Positions 1 through 7,503 of a stretch of 55,178 bases of DNA are shown here, in pieces. This DNA is from a candidate division KSB3 bacterium (lineage in GTDB: Bacteria > Moduliflexota > Moduliflexia > Moduliflexales > Moduliflexaceae). The stretch lies in contig PDSJ01000033.1 of assembly GCA_002748425.1 (NCBI GenBank), forward strand, positions 1 through 55,178. Direction: 5' to 3'. The first letter of the stretch is position 1. Every line of letters begins with the position of its first letter. The translations under genes and the position numbers were made by a program. Below the pieces are notes generated by a model. The model ran no database searches. It saw nothing but the letters and a program-made list of their open reading frames with translations, and had not been told where the DNA came from.

Positions 1-204
1 CGATACGAAGCAAAACGTCCTGTTCAAACTTGCCATAAGCCTCAAATTATAGGATCAACGGATGTAGCCCATGACCATCTGCCGTAGCACCACAGCCATT
101 CGGCACGGAGAAAAATTTGGCGGGTTTCTCACGGGAATGGTTCGTTGATTTGTGAACTGGAAATCGTTTTCAACTCATATAATGTGGAGGTTCTATTGAC
201 TATT
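1..204. other. Unassigned leader, probable tail of an upstream cassette
   Basis: No convincing gene is visible here. A short frame is open from base 1 and stops at about 87, which could be the end of a gene outside the window, but nothing in it is recognisable. The stretch ends where the first attC-like box begins, so I infer it is the 3' part of a preceding cassette. Confidence 0.3.
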
Positions 205-346
205 GTGCTAACAAAGCGCTGCACAAGACCCATGCCGCGCGCCGTAGTTTTTGCACACGCCTCTCGCATAACGGTCTGGTGGTTTGTCAAGGTGTGTTGC
301 CCGTCGTCATGGCGCGTCATAGGTTTGTGAGCGCAGGCGTTAGGTG
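205..346 (+). other. attC-like recombination site 1
   Basis: The R''-type box GTGCTAACAAAG (205-216) and the R'-type box CAGGCGTTAGGTG (335-346) flank a long imperfect palindrome. The 5' arm GCGCTGCACAAGACCCATG pairs with a 3' arm around 310-334, with small bulges, as in long VCR-type attC sites. It lies just upstream of the DarTG cassette. Calling it attC rests on structure and box sequence; no integrase was seen. Confidence 0.7.
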
Positions 347-367
347 TTGCAAAGTAAAAGGTGAACG

Positions 368-1121
368 ATGGAGTGGATTATTGGGATTTTTATTTTGTGG
401 CTAATTGGAACTCTCTTTGGTGGCTCCTCTAAGTCAAAAAATGAATCTACAACAACAAGTAAAATCAAAAAAGATGATTCATATTCAGATATATCTAATG
501 CATTTAATCAATATGGAATCGAATCGGTTTGGCACATGACTCATAAAAATAATGTCAGAGAAATTTTAAGCTCAGGGATACTTAGCAATAAAACTGCATA
601 TGAAATCAAAAAACCTATGGATATTTCAGACCATGGCGTTCAAAGATGGAGGGAGTTAAAAGATCCGATTTATGGAAAAAAATTACATGAATATGCACCA
701 ACTTATATAAACATTAAAAATCCTATGCTTTATGTGAGGCGCAATATTCAACATGATGTGCTTAATTGAAATATCATTATCTACGTTGTCGGATCATAAC
801 TTCATTTTTACTGATGGTAATGCGGCTGCACGTAATACCCATTTTTATAACGCAATAAGCGATTTAGATAAGCCACCCTGGGATGTTCTAAATGCATCAT
901 ATTGGAATGATTTCCCTGATGGAAAAAGAAAAAGATGTAGTGAAGTATTAATCTACCCCATGATACATCAAAAAAACATAATAAAATTACATTGTTGTTC
1001 AAGAAAAACTAAGCAGTATTTGAGTCAGTTTCGTGTGCCGGTGGAAATCTCAGAGGAATTATTTTTCGGCAAATGTTCCTCAAATGTCACATCTTCATTT
1101 GAAGATGATATTCCGTTTTGA
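368..1121 (+). pseudogene. darT: DarT-like DNA ADP-ribosyltransferase toxin, frameshifted
   Basis: DarT toxins transfer ADP-ribose from NAD+ to thymidine in single-stranded DNA and are neutralised by DarG. Fragment 1 (368-769) has an N-terminal hydrophobic segment (residues 3-18), then WHMTHKNN, the helix REILSSGIL and INIKNPMLYV, all typical of the DarT (DUF4433) fold. Fragment 2 (753-1121), one frame on, continues with LIEISLSTL, FTDGNAAARNT and KRKRCSEVLIYP, which carries the catalytic glutamate. Removing one A in the CTTAATTGA run near 762-767 restores a full-length protein. So the toxin is inactivated, needs a frameshift, or there is a sequencing error. The membrane segment before the toxin domain is unusual. 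darG starts 9 bp downstream, and the pair forms one cassette. Confidence 0.8.
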
Positions 1122-1130
1122 GGGAAGATT

Positions 1131-1832
1131 ATGAGTTTGAAGATAATTACAGGTAATATTTTTACAAGCAATTGCCAAACAATAGTGAATACAATTAACT
1201 GTGTTGGTGTTATGGGGGCAGGTATAGCATTGGAGTGCAGATTGCGTTACCCAGATATGCATAAAAAATATATTGACTTATGCAATAAAAATAAAATTGA
1301 TATTGGATTGCTATGGATTTACAAATTACCTAAAAGGTGGATTTTAAATTTCCCAACTAAAAAGCACTGGAAATACCCATCAAAAAAGGAATACTTGTAT
1401 TCTGGGCTTGAAAAATTCGTGTCTACATATAAGGAAAGAGGGATTGAATCAATTGCATTTCCTTTACTTGGTGCAGATAAAGGCGGTATTCCTCAAGAAG
1501 AAAGTCTTTCTATAATCAGACAGTATCTTGAACCATTAGATATTGAAGTTGAAGTGTACCGTTATTCGGCAGTAGCAAATGATGATTTATTTGAAAAGAC
1601 AAAAAAATGGTTGTTATCTCAAGATGTTGAATATATATCACAATCAACAAAGCTCAGAAAAGATTATGTGATTAAAGTATTAAATGCCATGCAGTCACAT
1701 GATATTCACCAGTTAAACCAACTTGGAAAAGTTAAGGGGATTGGTATAAAAACCCTTGAAAAGGTATTTAATTTCACTCAGCAGTCCCAAAATATAGATT
1801 CCATCATTGTAAATCAGCAAACACTTTTATGA
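1131..1832 (+). CDS. darG: DarG-like macrodomain antitoxin
   Basis: DarG removes ADP-ribose from DNA and also binds DarT. Residues 1 to about 155 form a macrodomain: KIITGNIF at the start, VNTINCVGVMGAGIA as the ADP-ribose loop, and NFPTKKHWKYPSK, which contains the lysine region linked to hydrolysis in this family. FPLLGADKGG is the second nucleotide loop. The C-terminal part (about 160-233) has the helix-turn sequence LGKVKGIGIKTLEKVF and matches the toxin-binding extension. The 233-residue length suits a compact DarG. The gene is intact although its toxin partner is frameshifted. The preceding stop is 9 bp away, with a weak GGAAG ribosome site before ATG. Confidence 0.85.
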   Translation: MSLKIITGNIFTSNCQTIVNTINCVGVMGAGIALECRLRYPDMHKKYIDLCNKNKIDIGLLWIYKLPKRWILNFPTKKHWKYPSKKEYLYSGLEKFVSTYKERGIESIAFPLLGADKGGIPQEESLSIIRQYLEPLDIEVEVYRYSAVANDDLFEKTKKWLLSQDVEYISQSTKLRKDYVIKVLNAMQSHDIHQLNQLGKVKGIGIKTLEKVFNFTQQSQNIDSIIVNQQTLL

Positions 1833-1835
1833 AAC

Positions 1836-1923
1836 CACCTAACAATCACATGCACTCGGACAGCAAAAAGCGCCGCTCGTTCCTCGCTCTACTTTTTGCT
1901 GCCGGTGATGTGAGGCGTTATGG
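1836..1923 (+). other. attC-like recombination site 2
   Basis: CACCTAACAATC (1836-1847) and GAGGCGTTATGG (1912-1923) are R'' and R'-type boxes. Between them GACAGCAAAAAG pairs with CTTTTTGCTGCC, and TCACAT pairs with ATGTGA, leaving a few bulged bases and a loop of about 20 nt. This is the clearest attC fold in the window and closes the DarTG cassette, starting just after the darG stop codon. Confidence 0.85.
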
Positions 1924-2149
1924 AGCGTTTCCCAACGGGCGAAAGAATAGGGGAAGACAATCGTGAGGCAGCATGAACAACAGCGCCGGAAGGGGGATGG
2001 CCACCCCGCGCGTTCCACAAGGGACTCCGAACCGACCGTTGCAGCCCTGGCAACGAGCACGCATCTCGAGAACAGCCGACCCGGTCGAGATGACCCGGAA
2101 ACAGGCTTGGAAGAAGCCTGAACGGTCGGGGGTGGATTGGGAAACGTTT
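1924..2149 (+). repeat. Two-copy cassette element, copy 1
   Basis: This block starts right after an attC R' box and is followed by its own attC. A diverged second copy lies at 5825-6150. Shared islands include GGAGCGTTTCCCA at the start, GGGACTCCGAACCGACCG, CTGGCAACGAGCA and TCGAGATGACCCGGA. A 60-codon frame (1973-2155) ends in the attC box and is partly conserved as protein (GTPNRPL, WQRAR, EMTR, DW.T.P). The other copy carries an in-frame stop there, and the - strand is also open. It could be a small-protein cassette or a non-coding RNA; I cannot decide. Confidence 0.55.
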
Positions 2150-2288
2150 CCCTAACCACGGCGTGCTGGTGACGAGCCCCGCCGCGTCAATTGTAACACA
2201 TATACTCGTTCTACCGTTCAGGGGTTCGTCACGTGCGTCAACTTCGAGCACGGGGCGGGGCTCGCACCAGATGCCGGGTCGTTAGCAC
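2150..2288 (+). other. attC-like recombination site 3
   Basis: The R''-type box CCCTAACCACG (2150-2160) and R'-type box GGTCGTTAGCAC (2277-2288) enclose a long palindrome. GTGCTGGTGACGAGCCCCGCC pairs with GGGGCGGGGCTCGCACCAG apart from one bulge and a few mismatches. It closes the cassette that carries the two-copy element. Confidence 0.75.
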
Positions 2289-2442
2289 ATTTAGGCTGAC
2301 GTTATCGGAAGTATCAAAATTGCTGGTTATTGAAAACGAAAATAAGCTTTCATCGCAGCAATTGCTTTAAGAATTACTCAATCTGTTCGTAGGTAAATCA
2401 CGGAGACAATGTTCTTCTTGTCTTTGGCCAGATTTTAACAAT
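2289..2442. other. Cassette leader without a clear gene
   Basis: This is the 154 bp between attC site 3 and the start of the membrane protein gene. Only a short open stretch of about 25 codons ending near 2370 is present, and nothing is recognisable. It probably carries the promoter of the next gene, but no convincing -35/-10 pair stands out. Confidence 0.3.
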
Positions 2443-4290
2443 ATGAAAAAACACAACACTATCTCATTGCTCGATTATATTCTGCTTTCTATAGTTCTGG
2501 GGGTATTGTCAACTCTGTCAACGTATGGGTATGGCATAGGGAATCATATAGAACAATTACCTATGATTTTGCGGGTTCTTGATCCATCATATCTTTCAAA
2601 TGATTTTTTTACCAATGCCAGCATAGCAATGGGTCCACGGTTTTATTTTGCGAAGGTAGTTGCTTGGTTAGCTCACTACATCCCGCTTCCTATCACCTAT
2701 CTTGTTCTAACCAGCCTTTCCAATATACTTATCACGTTTATTACGTGTCTATTGGCTTGTAAATTATTTGCTGAGAATCAGATTGCTGGAATACTTGCCG
2801 GATGTGTTGTGATGAGTATCCCGACCTTTTTTTTGGGATACAACGCGTCAATTTATGACGGAATGTTAACTCCTGCTCACCTTATCATGCCTCTCATCTT
2901 TTATGCAATATGGCATGGCATTTATCAGCATGTTATTCGCGCAACATTTTTCGCAGGTATTGCCTCAATTATACATCCGTTGTTTGGACTTGAAACTGCT
3001 GCGATATTGATTCTAATAGCTCTGCTCAAGAAAAAGCCTGCTAAGAGCGGCAGTACTGAGAAATGGTACCAACATTTTGTCTCAATAGTAATTGCGTTAC
3101 TATTCCTATGTTTTTTTACACTCATTTGGTTTTTACCTTCTCGTTCTATGCACCGTATACCAACAGACACCTTTATCCAGATTCTTGCATTTTTCAGACA
3201 TCCTCATCACTATGTTCCCTCAGCTTTTGGAGGAAGGATGATTTACCTTGAAGCCGCATGCTTTATCCTTGCTACAGGAATTGCTTGGTATTGGCGGGCT
3301 GGCACCAGTCTTACAATATTCCCCAAACGAGAGGTTTTCATATTTACAATCATTATTCTGTGCTTATGCCTTGGAGGGTATATTGGTGTTGAAATATTCC
3401 CATCAAAATTTTGGACAACAATCCAACCATTTCGACTTTTATTTTTAATCAAGTGGCTGGGACTTATTTTTATTTCAGGAATGGTTGGAACTCTAATAAG
3501 CAGAGACAGTTATGACTGCGATGGGTATATCATTCTTATGAGCACACTCTCTCCGTTTGCTTTAGGAGTTGTTCTCACCGCAAAAATTTATAGAAAATTT
3601 ATCACGCAACACGTTCCAGCATTGACATGGTATGTCAGTCCGGGGGCGCTATTTATTTATTCTATCAGCATCATACTATACTTTCATTCTGATGTTATCG
3701 TGCTTTTCCCTCTTTATCTCTTTCTAGGATTTTCCCTGCTTATGGGTTCAAAGAAAATCGTTTATCTCGGAATAGCTGCTGGAACAATTACATTGCTCTT
3801 CGTATGGAGTAGCCCCATCGCCCCTCTAAAGTTACCGGAAAGACTTCAAGCATTGGGCGGTAAACTCCTTTCTCCTCAAATTTGCATAGAAGATCTCTCC
3901 GGTGTTGATATCGACATTGCAGAATATAGCCGAGATTATATCACGAAGAAAGCTCTGTTTCTAGTTCCTCCAACTTGGGGACATTTTCGATTAACTGCGA
4001 GACGGGCTATTGTTGTTGATTGGAAAGCATTTCCATTTCAAGAAGAGAAGATAATAGAGTGGCAGCAACGAATATTTGATTGTTATGGTACTCCAGAATC
4101 TTCGGGAGGACTTCCCGCATTATTAGAGATGGAACGCAACTATCAAACGATTAATGCTGAGAGGTTACATGATGTTGTAGAGAAATATCATGTAACCCAT
4201 ATTATCCTTTATAGGCAAACACCAACGATGTTGCCTGTCTTATATGAAAATCAACAGTATAAATTGGTGTATGTTAATAAAGGAGACTGA
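2443..4290 (+). CDS. Polytopic membrane protein, DUF6798-like
   Basis: A 615-residue integral membrane protein. The N-terminal half is a run of at least ten hydrophobic helices (from LLSIVLGVLSTLSTYGYG at residues 14-31 to about residue 460). A soluble C-terminal part follows (about 470-615), containing RRAIVVDWKAFPF and KIIEWQQRI. The opening (YGYGIGNHIEQLPMILRVLD) and the arginine/tryptophan-rich C-terminal motif resemble DUF6798 proteins, whose membrane part looks like GT-C glycosyltransferases; the function is not established. At nearly 1.9 kb it is large for a gene cassette. It lies between attC sites 3 and 4 on the same strand. Confidence 0.7.
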   Translation: MKKHNTISLLDYILLSIVLGVLSTLSTYGYGIGNHIEQLPMILRVLDPSYLSNDFFTNASIAMGPRFYFAKVVAWLAHYIPLPITYLVLTSLSNILITFITCLLACKLFAENQIAGILAGCVVMSIPTFFLGYNASIYDGMLTPAHLIMPLIFYAIWHGIYQHVIRATFFAGIASIIHPLFGLETAAILILIALLKKKPAKSGSTEKWYQHFVSIVIALLFLCFFTLIWFLPSRSMHRIPTDTFIQILAFFRHPHHYVPSAFGGRMIYLEAACFILATGIAWYWRAGTSLTIFPKREVFIFTIIILCLCLGGYIGVEIFPSKFWTTIQPFRLLFLIKWLGLIFISGMVGTLISRDSYDCDGYIILMSTLSPFALGVVLTAKIYRKFITQHVPALTWYVSPGALFIYSISIILYFHSDVIVLFPLYLFLGFSLLMGSKKIVYLGIAAGTITLLFVWSSPIAPLKLPERLQALGGKLLSPQICIEDLSGVDIDIAEYSRDYITKKALFLVPPTWGHFRLTARRAIVVDWKAFPFQEEKIIEWQQRIFDCYGTPESSGGLPALLEMERNYQTINAERLHDVVEKYHVTHIILYRQTPTMLPVLYENQQYKLVYVNKGD

Positions 4291-4323
4291 TGAGCATCAA
4301 AAGAAGAAACGTGATACGAACAT

Positions 4324-4470
4324 GTGCTAACAATGTCATGGTACGGATTTTGGGGACACGTAGCGATTTTAACTTATGTGCCCGCTATGTAATGTTTTAT
4401 GGTTATTCGGGCGTCGAGCTTCCTTCCGGTCAGGGCGTCCCCAAAAACCGCACATGCGAGGCGTTAGACC
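4324..4470 (+). other. attC-like recombination site 4
   Basis: GTGCTAACAATG (4324-4335) and GAGGCGTTAGACC (4458-4470) are the boxes. The arm GGATTTTGGGGAC pairs with GTCCCCAAAAACC and CATG pairs with CATG, with bulges between, leaving a large loop of about 75 nt. Any open frame through here is an artefact of the palindrome. It closes the membrane-protein cassette. Confidence 0.85.
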
Positions 4471-4688
4471 TCGCAATTTCCTCATCTCATTCAATTTTTA
4501 CTAAATTCAGCTTTCAGCTACTCTTTTTATTTTAAAAATAATGTAAAATCAATATTATATACAATAATAAGCAAGCCCGCCACCCTATCTTTTGATAAAA
4601 TGTTTTCAGCAAATTGAGCGAACTGACTGTATTTTTCTTGACTTTTATGTATGAAATGATATTTTTATCTGTATAAAGGAGGTGTATT

Positions 4689-4892
4689 ATGCGAACAACA
4701 CTTGATTTACCAGAAGAGCTTCTTTTCGAGGCTATGGAATTGACAAAAATTACAACTAAAACAAAAGTTATTATCACAGCGCTTGAAGATTTGATTAGAC
4801 AACATAAAATCACGGAAATTAAGAATTATAGAGGAAAAGTTGAGTTGGATATAGATTTAGACAGTCTCCGTGGAATGAAATGTATATTTTAG
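4689..4892 (+). CDS. vapB: VapB-type antitoxin
   Basis: A 67-residue antitoxin of the VapB family. MRTTLDLPEELLFEAMELT is the ribbon-helix-helix DNA-binding half, and TKTKVIITALEDLIRQHK is the following helix. The tail RGKVELDIDLDSLRG is the toxin-blocking part typical of VapB. An AAAGGAGG ribosome site lies 8 nt before the ATG. It overlaps the start of vapC by 13 bp, the usual coupled arrangement. The protein is expected to bind its own promoter. The gene is intact while its toxin partner is interrupted. Confidence 0.85.
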   Translation: MRTTLDLPEELLFEAMELTKITTKTKVIITALEDLIRQHKITEIKNYRGKVELDIDLDSLRGMKCIF

Positions 4893-5284
4893 TTGATAGT
4901 TCTATCTGGATAGAATATTTTAGAAATGGTCTCTTTTCAAGAGAGATAGAACTTTTTATAGATGAAAATTTACTTGTTACAAATTATCTAATTCTTTCTG
5001 AATTAATACCTTTTTTAAAACTAAGAAATCAGAAAAAACTTGTTCATTGAAATCAGAAAAAACTTGTTCATTTACTAAATGTAATTAGAAAGAATGAAAT
5101 GAATATAATTTGGAACGAAATAATTGACTTTCAATATAAGTGCTTAAAACAAGGTATAAACGGAGTTGGCATTCCTGATTTAATTATTGCTCAAAATGCT
5201 CAGCAAAATAATTCCGCAATTTACTCGCTTGATAATCATTTCGCTTTAATTCAAGCAATAGTCGGATTTGAAATATATAAATGA
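4880..5284 (+). pseudogene. vapC: VapC-type PIN ribonuclease toxin, stopped by a 24-bp duplication
   Basis: VapC toxins are PIN-domain RNases. The frame starts MYILVDSSIWIEYFR (first acidic residue D6) and stops at a TGA at 5048-5050. The rest continues in the same frame to 5284 with GVGIPDLIIA and IYSLDNHF, the remaining PIN acidic positions. The cause is visible: a 24-bp unit at 5025-5048 is repeated exactly at 5049-5072, and the junction creates the TGA. Deleting one copy gives an intact 126-residue toxin. This is an in-frame, potentially reversible tandem duplication rather than random decay. A residual protein starting at 5099 would lack the first acidic residue and should be inactive. 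Confidence 0.88.
5025..5072 (+). repeat. Perfect 24-bp tandem duplication in vapC
   Basis: Two adjacent identical copies (5025-5048 and 5049-5072) of a unit beginning GAAATCAGAAAAAACTTG. The unit length is a multiple of three, so only the junction codon TGA disrupts the frame. Lack of any divergence suggests a recent event or slippage at a homologous pair. Confidence 0.95.
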
Positions 5285-5298
5285 GTAAGTATATACTG

Positions 5299-5357
5299 GT
5301 CTAACAAGTCGTTTCACCGGACTCGTTCCACTCGCCAGTGAACTTAATCGTTATGCC
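5299..5357 (+). other. attC-like recombination site 5 (short type)
   Basis: GTCTAACAAG (5299-5308) and ATCGTTATGCC (5347-5357) flank a compact 59-nt palindrome in which GTTTCACCGG pairs with CCAGTGAAC. This is the classic short attC size. A closely related site occurs at 35719-35773 on the other strand, and a more diverged one at 53623-53686. Confidence 0.85.
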
Positions 5358-5360
5358 CTG

Positions 5361-5651
5361 TTGTCTGGCTGGTGGAGTGCTTTGTACTTTGATTGCGTAT
5401 TTCAAATTAGATTTGCTATCAGTTTCCCTTTGATAATAAGCTATATCTTAATACGTCTGCTTTGTTTTTGGGGAGATATACCTTTTCTGTTTCATACATT
5501 CTCTCATGACATTCCTACTAAGCTCGGTGAGACTCTCTTGTTAAGAATCTTTATTCAGAGTATTATTTTTGTTAGCCCTATTTGGATAAATATGCTTATA
5601 ATAAAAGGGAGACGCGTGTTTACAAAAACATTACAGGACAAATTTTTGTAA
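5361..5651 (+). CDS. Hypothetical small membrane protein of a cassette
   Basis: A 96-residue frame starting with TTG at 5361, only four bases after an attC box. It has hydrophobic stretches around residues 18-38 (FAISFPLIISYILIRLLCFW) and 60-80 (LLLRIFIQSIIFVSPIWINM), so two membrane segments are plausible. No known family is recognised. The start is uncertain because there is no good ribosome site; a start directly after the attC site would be normal for a cassette gene. It lies between attC sites 5 and 6. Confidence 0.4.
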   Translation: MSGWWSALYFDCVFQIRFAISFPLIISYILIRLLCFWGDIPFLFHTFSHDIPTKLGETLLLRIFIQSIIFVSPIWINMLIIKGRRVFTKTLQDKFL

Positions 5652-5685
5652 ATATTAGAAGAAATTCTAGCAATATGAAATTTGT

Positions 5686-5824
5686 GTCTAACGATGCTGT
5701 TGCAGCCGACCTCGAAAATGCGGCGCAGTTTCAGCATACGTGCCCGTTGTTATGGTTCCTTGCGAAGTAAAGCTTTTTGCCCCTGGTCATGGCGCTTTCG
5801 GTCGGCTGAACAGCGGCGTTATGG
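5686..5824 (+). other. attC-like recombination site 6
   Basis: GTCTAACGATG (5686-5696) and GGCGTTATGG (5815-5824) are the boxes. GCTGTTGCAGCCGACC pairs with GGTCGGCTGAACAGC apart from one extrahelical base, and GAAAATGCGG can pair further in. The next cassette starts with GAGCGTTTCCCA exactly as after attC site 2. Confidence 0.75.
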
Positions 5825-6150
5825 AGCGTTTCCCAGTGGACGAACGAATGGGGGAAAAAGGATTCGGGGCGGTCTGAACGCCAGCACCGGACGGGGTGCC
5901 GCGGTCGCTTCGGCACGCACGAGGGACTCCGAACCGACCGTTGCCACGCTGGCAACGAGCAAGGACATGGTGAAAAGGCGACAACATCGAGATGACCCGG
6001 ACACAGGTCTGGAAAGGGGGTGAGCGTACAAATATGGACTGGGACACGTCTCCCTGGCAAGTGCGTGCTGCTGACGATCCCTGCCGTGTCAATGTCAGCA
6101 GATGGACTCGTCCACATCACACGATACAACAAGGCTATAACACATCTCGT
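5825..6150 (+). repeat. Two-copy cassette element, copy 2 (degenerate)
   Basis: This is a diverged copy of the element at 1924-2149, starting at the same point after an attC box. Conserved islands are GAGCGTTTCCCA, GGGACTCCGAACCGACCG, CTGGCAACGAGCA, TCGAGATGACCCGGA and the first arm of the following attC (GTGCTGCTGACGA). The frame that is open in copy 1 has a TGA here. The 3' arm of its own attC is missing, so the cassette end seems lost. Confidence 0.55.
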
Positions 6151-6152
6151 TC

Positions 6153-6314
6153 TCAATAGTTAACAATAGCGATGAGAGGATCATCACGCAAGTTGGAGGA
6201 CTCATCTTCTGGATAAATTTCCCAGTCCTTGCTCGGCTCCATATTCAGATCTAAACTCACGAATGGGATATGATTCAGAACATGATGAATAAAAAAGAGA
6301 TTGACTTTGTTCAA
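6153..6314 (-). CDS. Possible small protein on the minus strand
   Basis: The - strand frame between 6344 and 6153 is open for 63 codons, with a TTG at 6314 as the first plausible start and an ATG later. The translation includes NKVNLFFIHHVL and MEPSKDWEIYPEDESSN, which looks more protein-like than its surroundings. There is no ribosome site and no family I recognise. It may be the 3' end of a degraded reverse-oriented gene left in the cassette region 6151-6422, which otherwise shows only a 27-codon + strand frame (6270-6353). Confidence 0.25.
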   Translation of the reverse strand: MNKVNLFFIHHVLNHIPFVSLDLNMEPSKDWEIYPEDESSNLRDDPLIAIVNY

Positions 6315-6367
6315 GAAAGTTATAACAGGTTCAAAAGAGAGTGGTTAGCTTGATATAAAGGCAAAAT

Positions 6368-6390
6368 TCGCTAACAATCGCACTGCACGG
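6368..6390 (+). other. Possible orphan attC half-site
   Basis: The sequence CGCTAACAATCGCACTGC resembles an R''-type box with its flank, but no matching R' arm follows before the next gene. It may be the left half of a truncated attC that became the leader of the lipoprotein gene. Confidence 0.3.
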
Positions 6391-6422
6391 CCACTAAAAC
6401 TGCGGGGCAAGGAGGAAGAAAA

Positions 6423-7184
6423 ATGAAATTGCTGGAATTCCTATTTCTCGCCATGTTGTCAGGAGTTGCAGGATGTAATGGTGGTGTTTCAGACCCTAGT
6501 GAGGACCCGAATTTCACCATTATCGCTAATTCTGACAGTGGGTTTGAATTGTTTAATCGTAAAGTTGAAGTATTTAATATTCCAATTTACGCAGTACCAA
6601 GTACTGTTGATAATCCTCTCGTAATACATCAGATGCTTGCTGCGAATGCCTTTATGTTCATGTGGAAGAATGAATCAGATCTGAACAATATCAACCCTCC
6701 TGATAATGCTGAGGGCCAAGATTTAGGAAATGATGAAACGCTTCCTGCTTGGCATAAAAACGGACATACGGGTCAATTTGACGCTGCGTTGGAAGAGGTT
6801 TGGCACATCATTACTCATGCCGGTTATGCAAAGGCGTACCCTTCTATTTTTGGAGAAAATACAGGCAGCGCTCTTGCTGATGCGATGGATAGAGCAAGAG
6901 GTGGACAGTTTATGGAAATTCCAGATCAGTACCCCTCAGGAGCTTGGTATACCTATAACGACCAGACTTGTGACTACAGTTGTATGGTCGCCGAGTATTT
7001 TTATTGGGCCATGAGCTCGATGTTAGGGGCGCAAGAAAATAGATTGAGTGAAATTGAACAGGAATGGAAGCTTAATACAAAAGCATTAGTTCAAGCTAAA
7101 GATCTTGTGGTATTTTTAACGCCCTTGCCACAGAACATGCACAGGAAACTCGCAGTTCATGGCTGTATATCCGGCCGTTCCTGA
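6423..7184 (+). CDS. Putative lipoprotein of unknown function
   Basis: A 253-residue protein with a short signal peptide and lipobox: LFLAMLSGVAGC places the lipidated cysteine at residue 18, so it should be anchored in a membrane facing the periplasm. The mature part contains EEVWHIITHAGYAKAYP, ADAMDRARGG and AWYTYNDQTCDYSCM. This block is highly structured with paired cysteines, and I believe it belongs to a family of uncharacterised bacterial proteins, but I cannot name it. The last 25 residues look unlike the rest, and other frames stay open past 7110, so the 3' end may be frameshifted. A GGAGGAAGAAAA ribosome site precedes the ATG. It is the last sizeable gene of the island. Confidence 0.6.
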   Translation: MKLLEFLFLAMLSGVAGCNGGVSDPSEDPNFTIIANSDSGFELFNRKVEVFNIPIYAVPSTVDNPLVIHQMLAANAFMFMWKNESDLNNINPPDNAEGQDLGNDETLPAWHKNGHTGQFDAALEEVWHIITHAGYAKAYPSIFGENTGSALADAMDRARGGQFMEIPDQYPSGAWYTYNDQTCDYSCMVAEYFYWAMSSMLGAQENRLSEIEQEWKLNTKALVQAKDLVVFLTPLPQNMHRKLAVHGCISGRS

Positions 7185-7503
7185 ACACTGCGTTAGAGAC
7201 CAACTCGATACGCATAAACAAATAGCTAAAAGCCTTCTATACACTGTTTCAGAAAGATATGTTGAAACACATCCGAATTGGTATAGAAGTCTGATAAAAG
7301 ACAACGAAGGATATGGTGCGTTCAAACGGTGGGCTATGGAAGTTCAAGGCCAGACACAAAAAGACGTTCCTGATACGATGATCAAGCATTTGAACAGCAG
7401 GCCCGGGAGATTCAGTAGCAGAATCAGCAATGCCGTTTGTCTGCCTGCGAGCGCTCTACTCTTGTCTTCTGTGTGCATGAATTTCAAACCCCACTGCGCA
7501 TAA
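7159..7503 (+). CDS. Hypothetical ORF at the island/chromosome junction
   Basis: A 114-codon frame that begins inside the end of the lipoprotein gene and ends inside the 3' end of the ABC permease on the other strand. The middle (ETHPNWYRSLIKDNEGYGAF) looks protein-like, but the last 30 residues are antisense to the junction and permease end. I see it as a possible gene fragment or the continuation of a disrupted lipoprotein reading frame, not a complete gene. Confidence 0.25.
   Translation: MAVYPAVPEHCVRDQLDTHKQIAKSLLYTVSERYVETHPNWYRSLIKDNEGYGAFKRWAMEVQGQTQKDVPDTMIKHLNSRPGRFSSRISNAVCLPASALLLSSVCMNFKPHCA

Noticed and set aside
1889..2251. 120-codon - strand ORF over the two-copy element
   Set aside because: It reads through both attC sites; in copy 2 the matching frame is broken, so I do not call it a gene, though the strand question stays open.
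4290..4535. 81-codon + strand ORF after the membrane protein
   Set aside because: It runs straight through attC site 4, whose palindrome explains the open frame.
4880..5284. Recoding (selenocysteine or readthrough) at the vapC TGA
   Set aside because: The TGA is exactly the junction of a 24-bp duplication, which explains it without recoding.
5682..6023. 113-codon + strand ORF over attC site 6 and copy 2
   Set aside because: Its frame is not the one conserved between the two element copies and it starts inside an attC.
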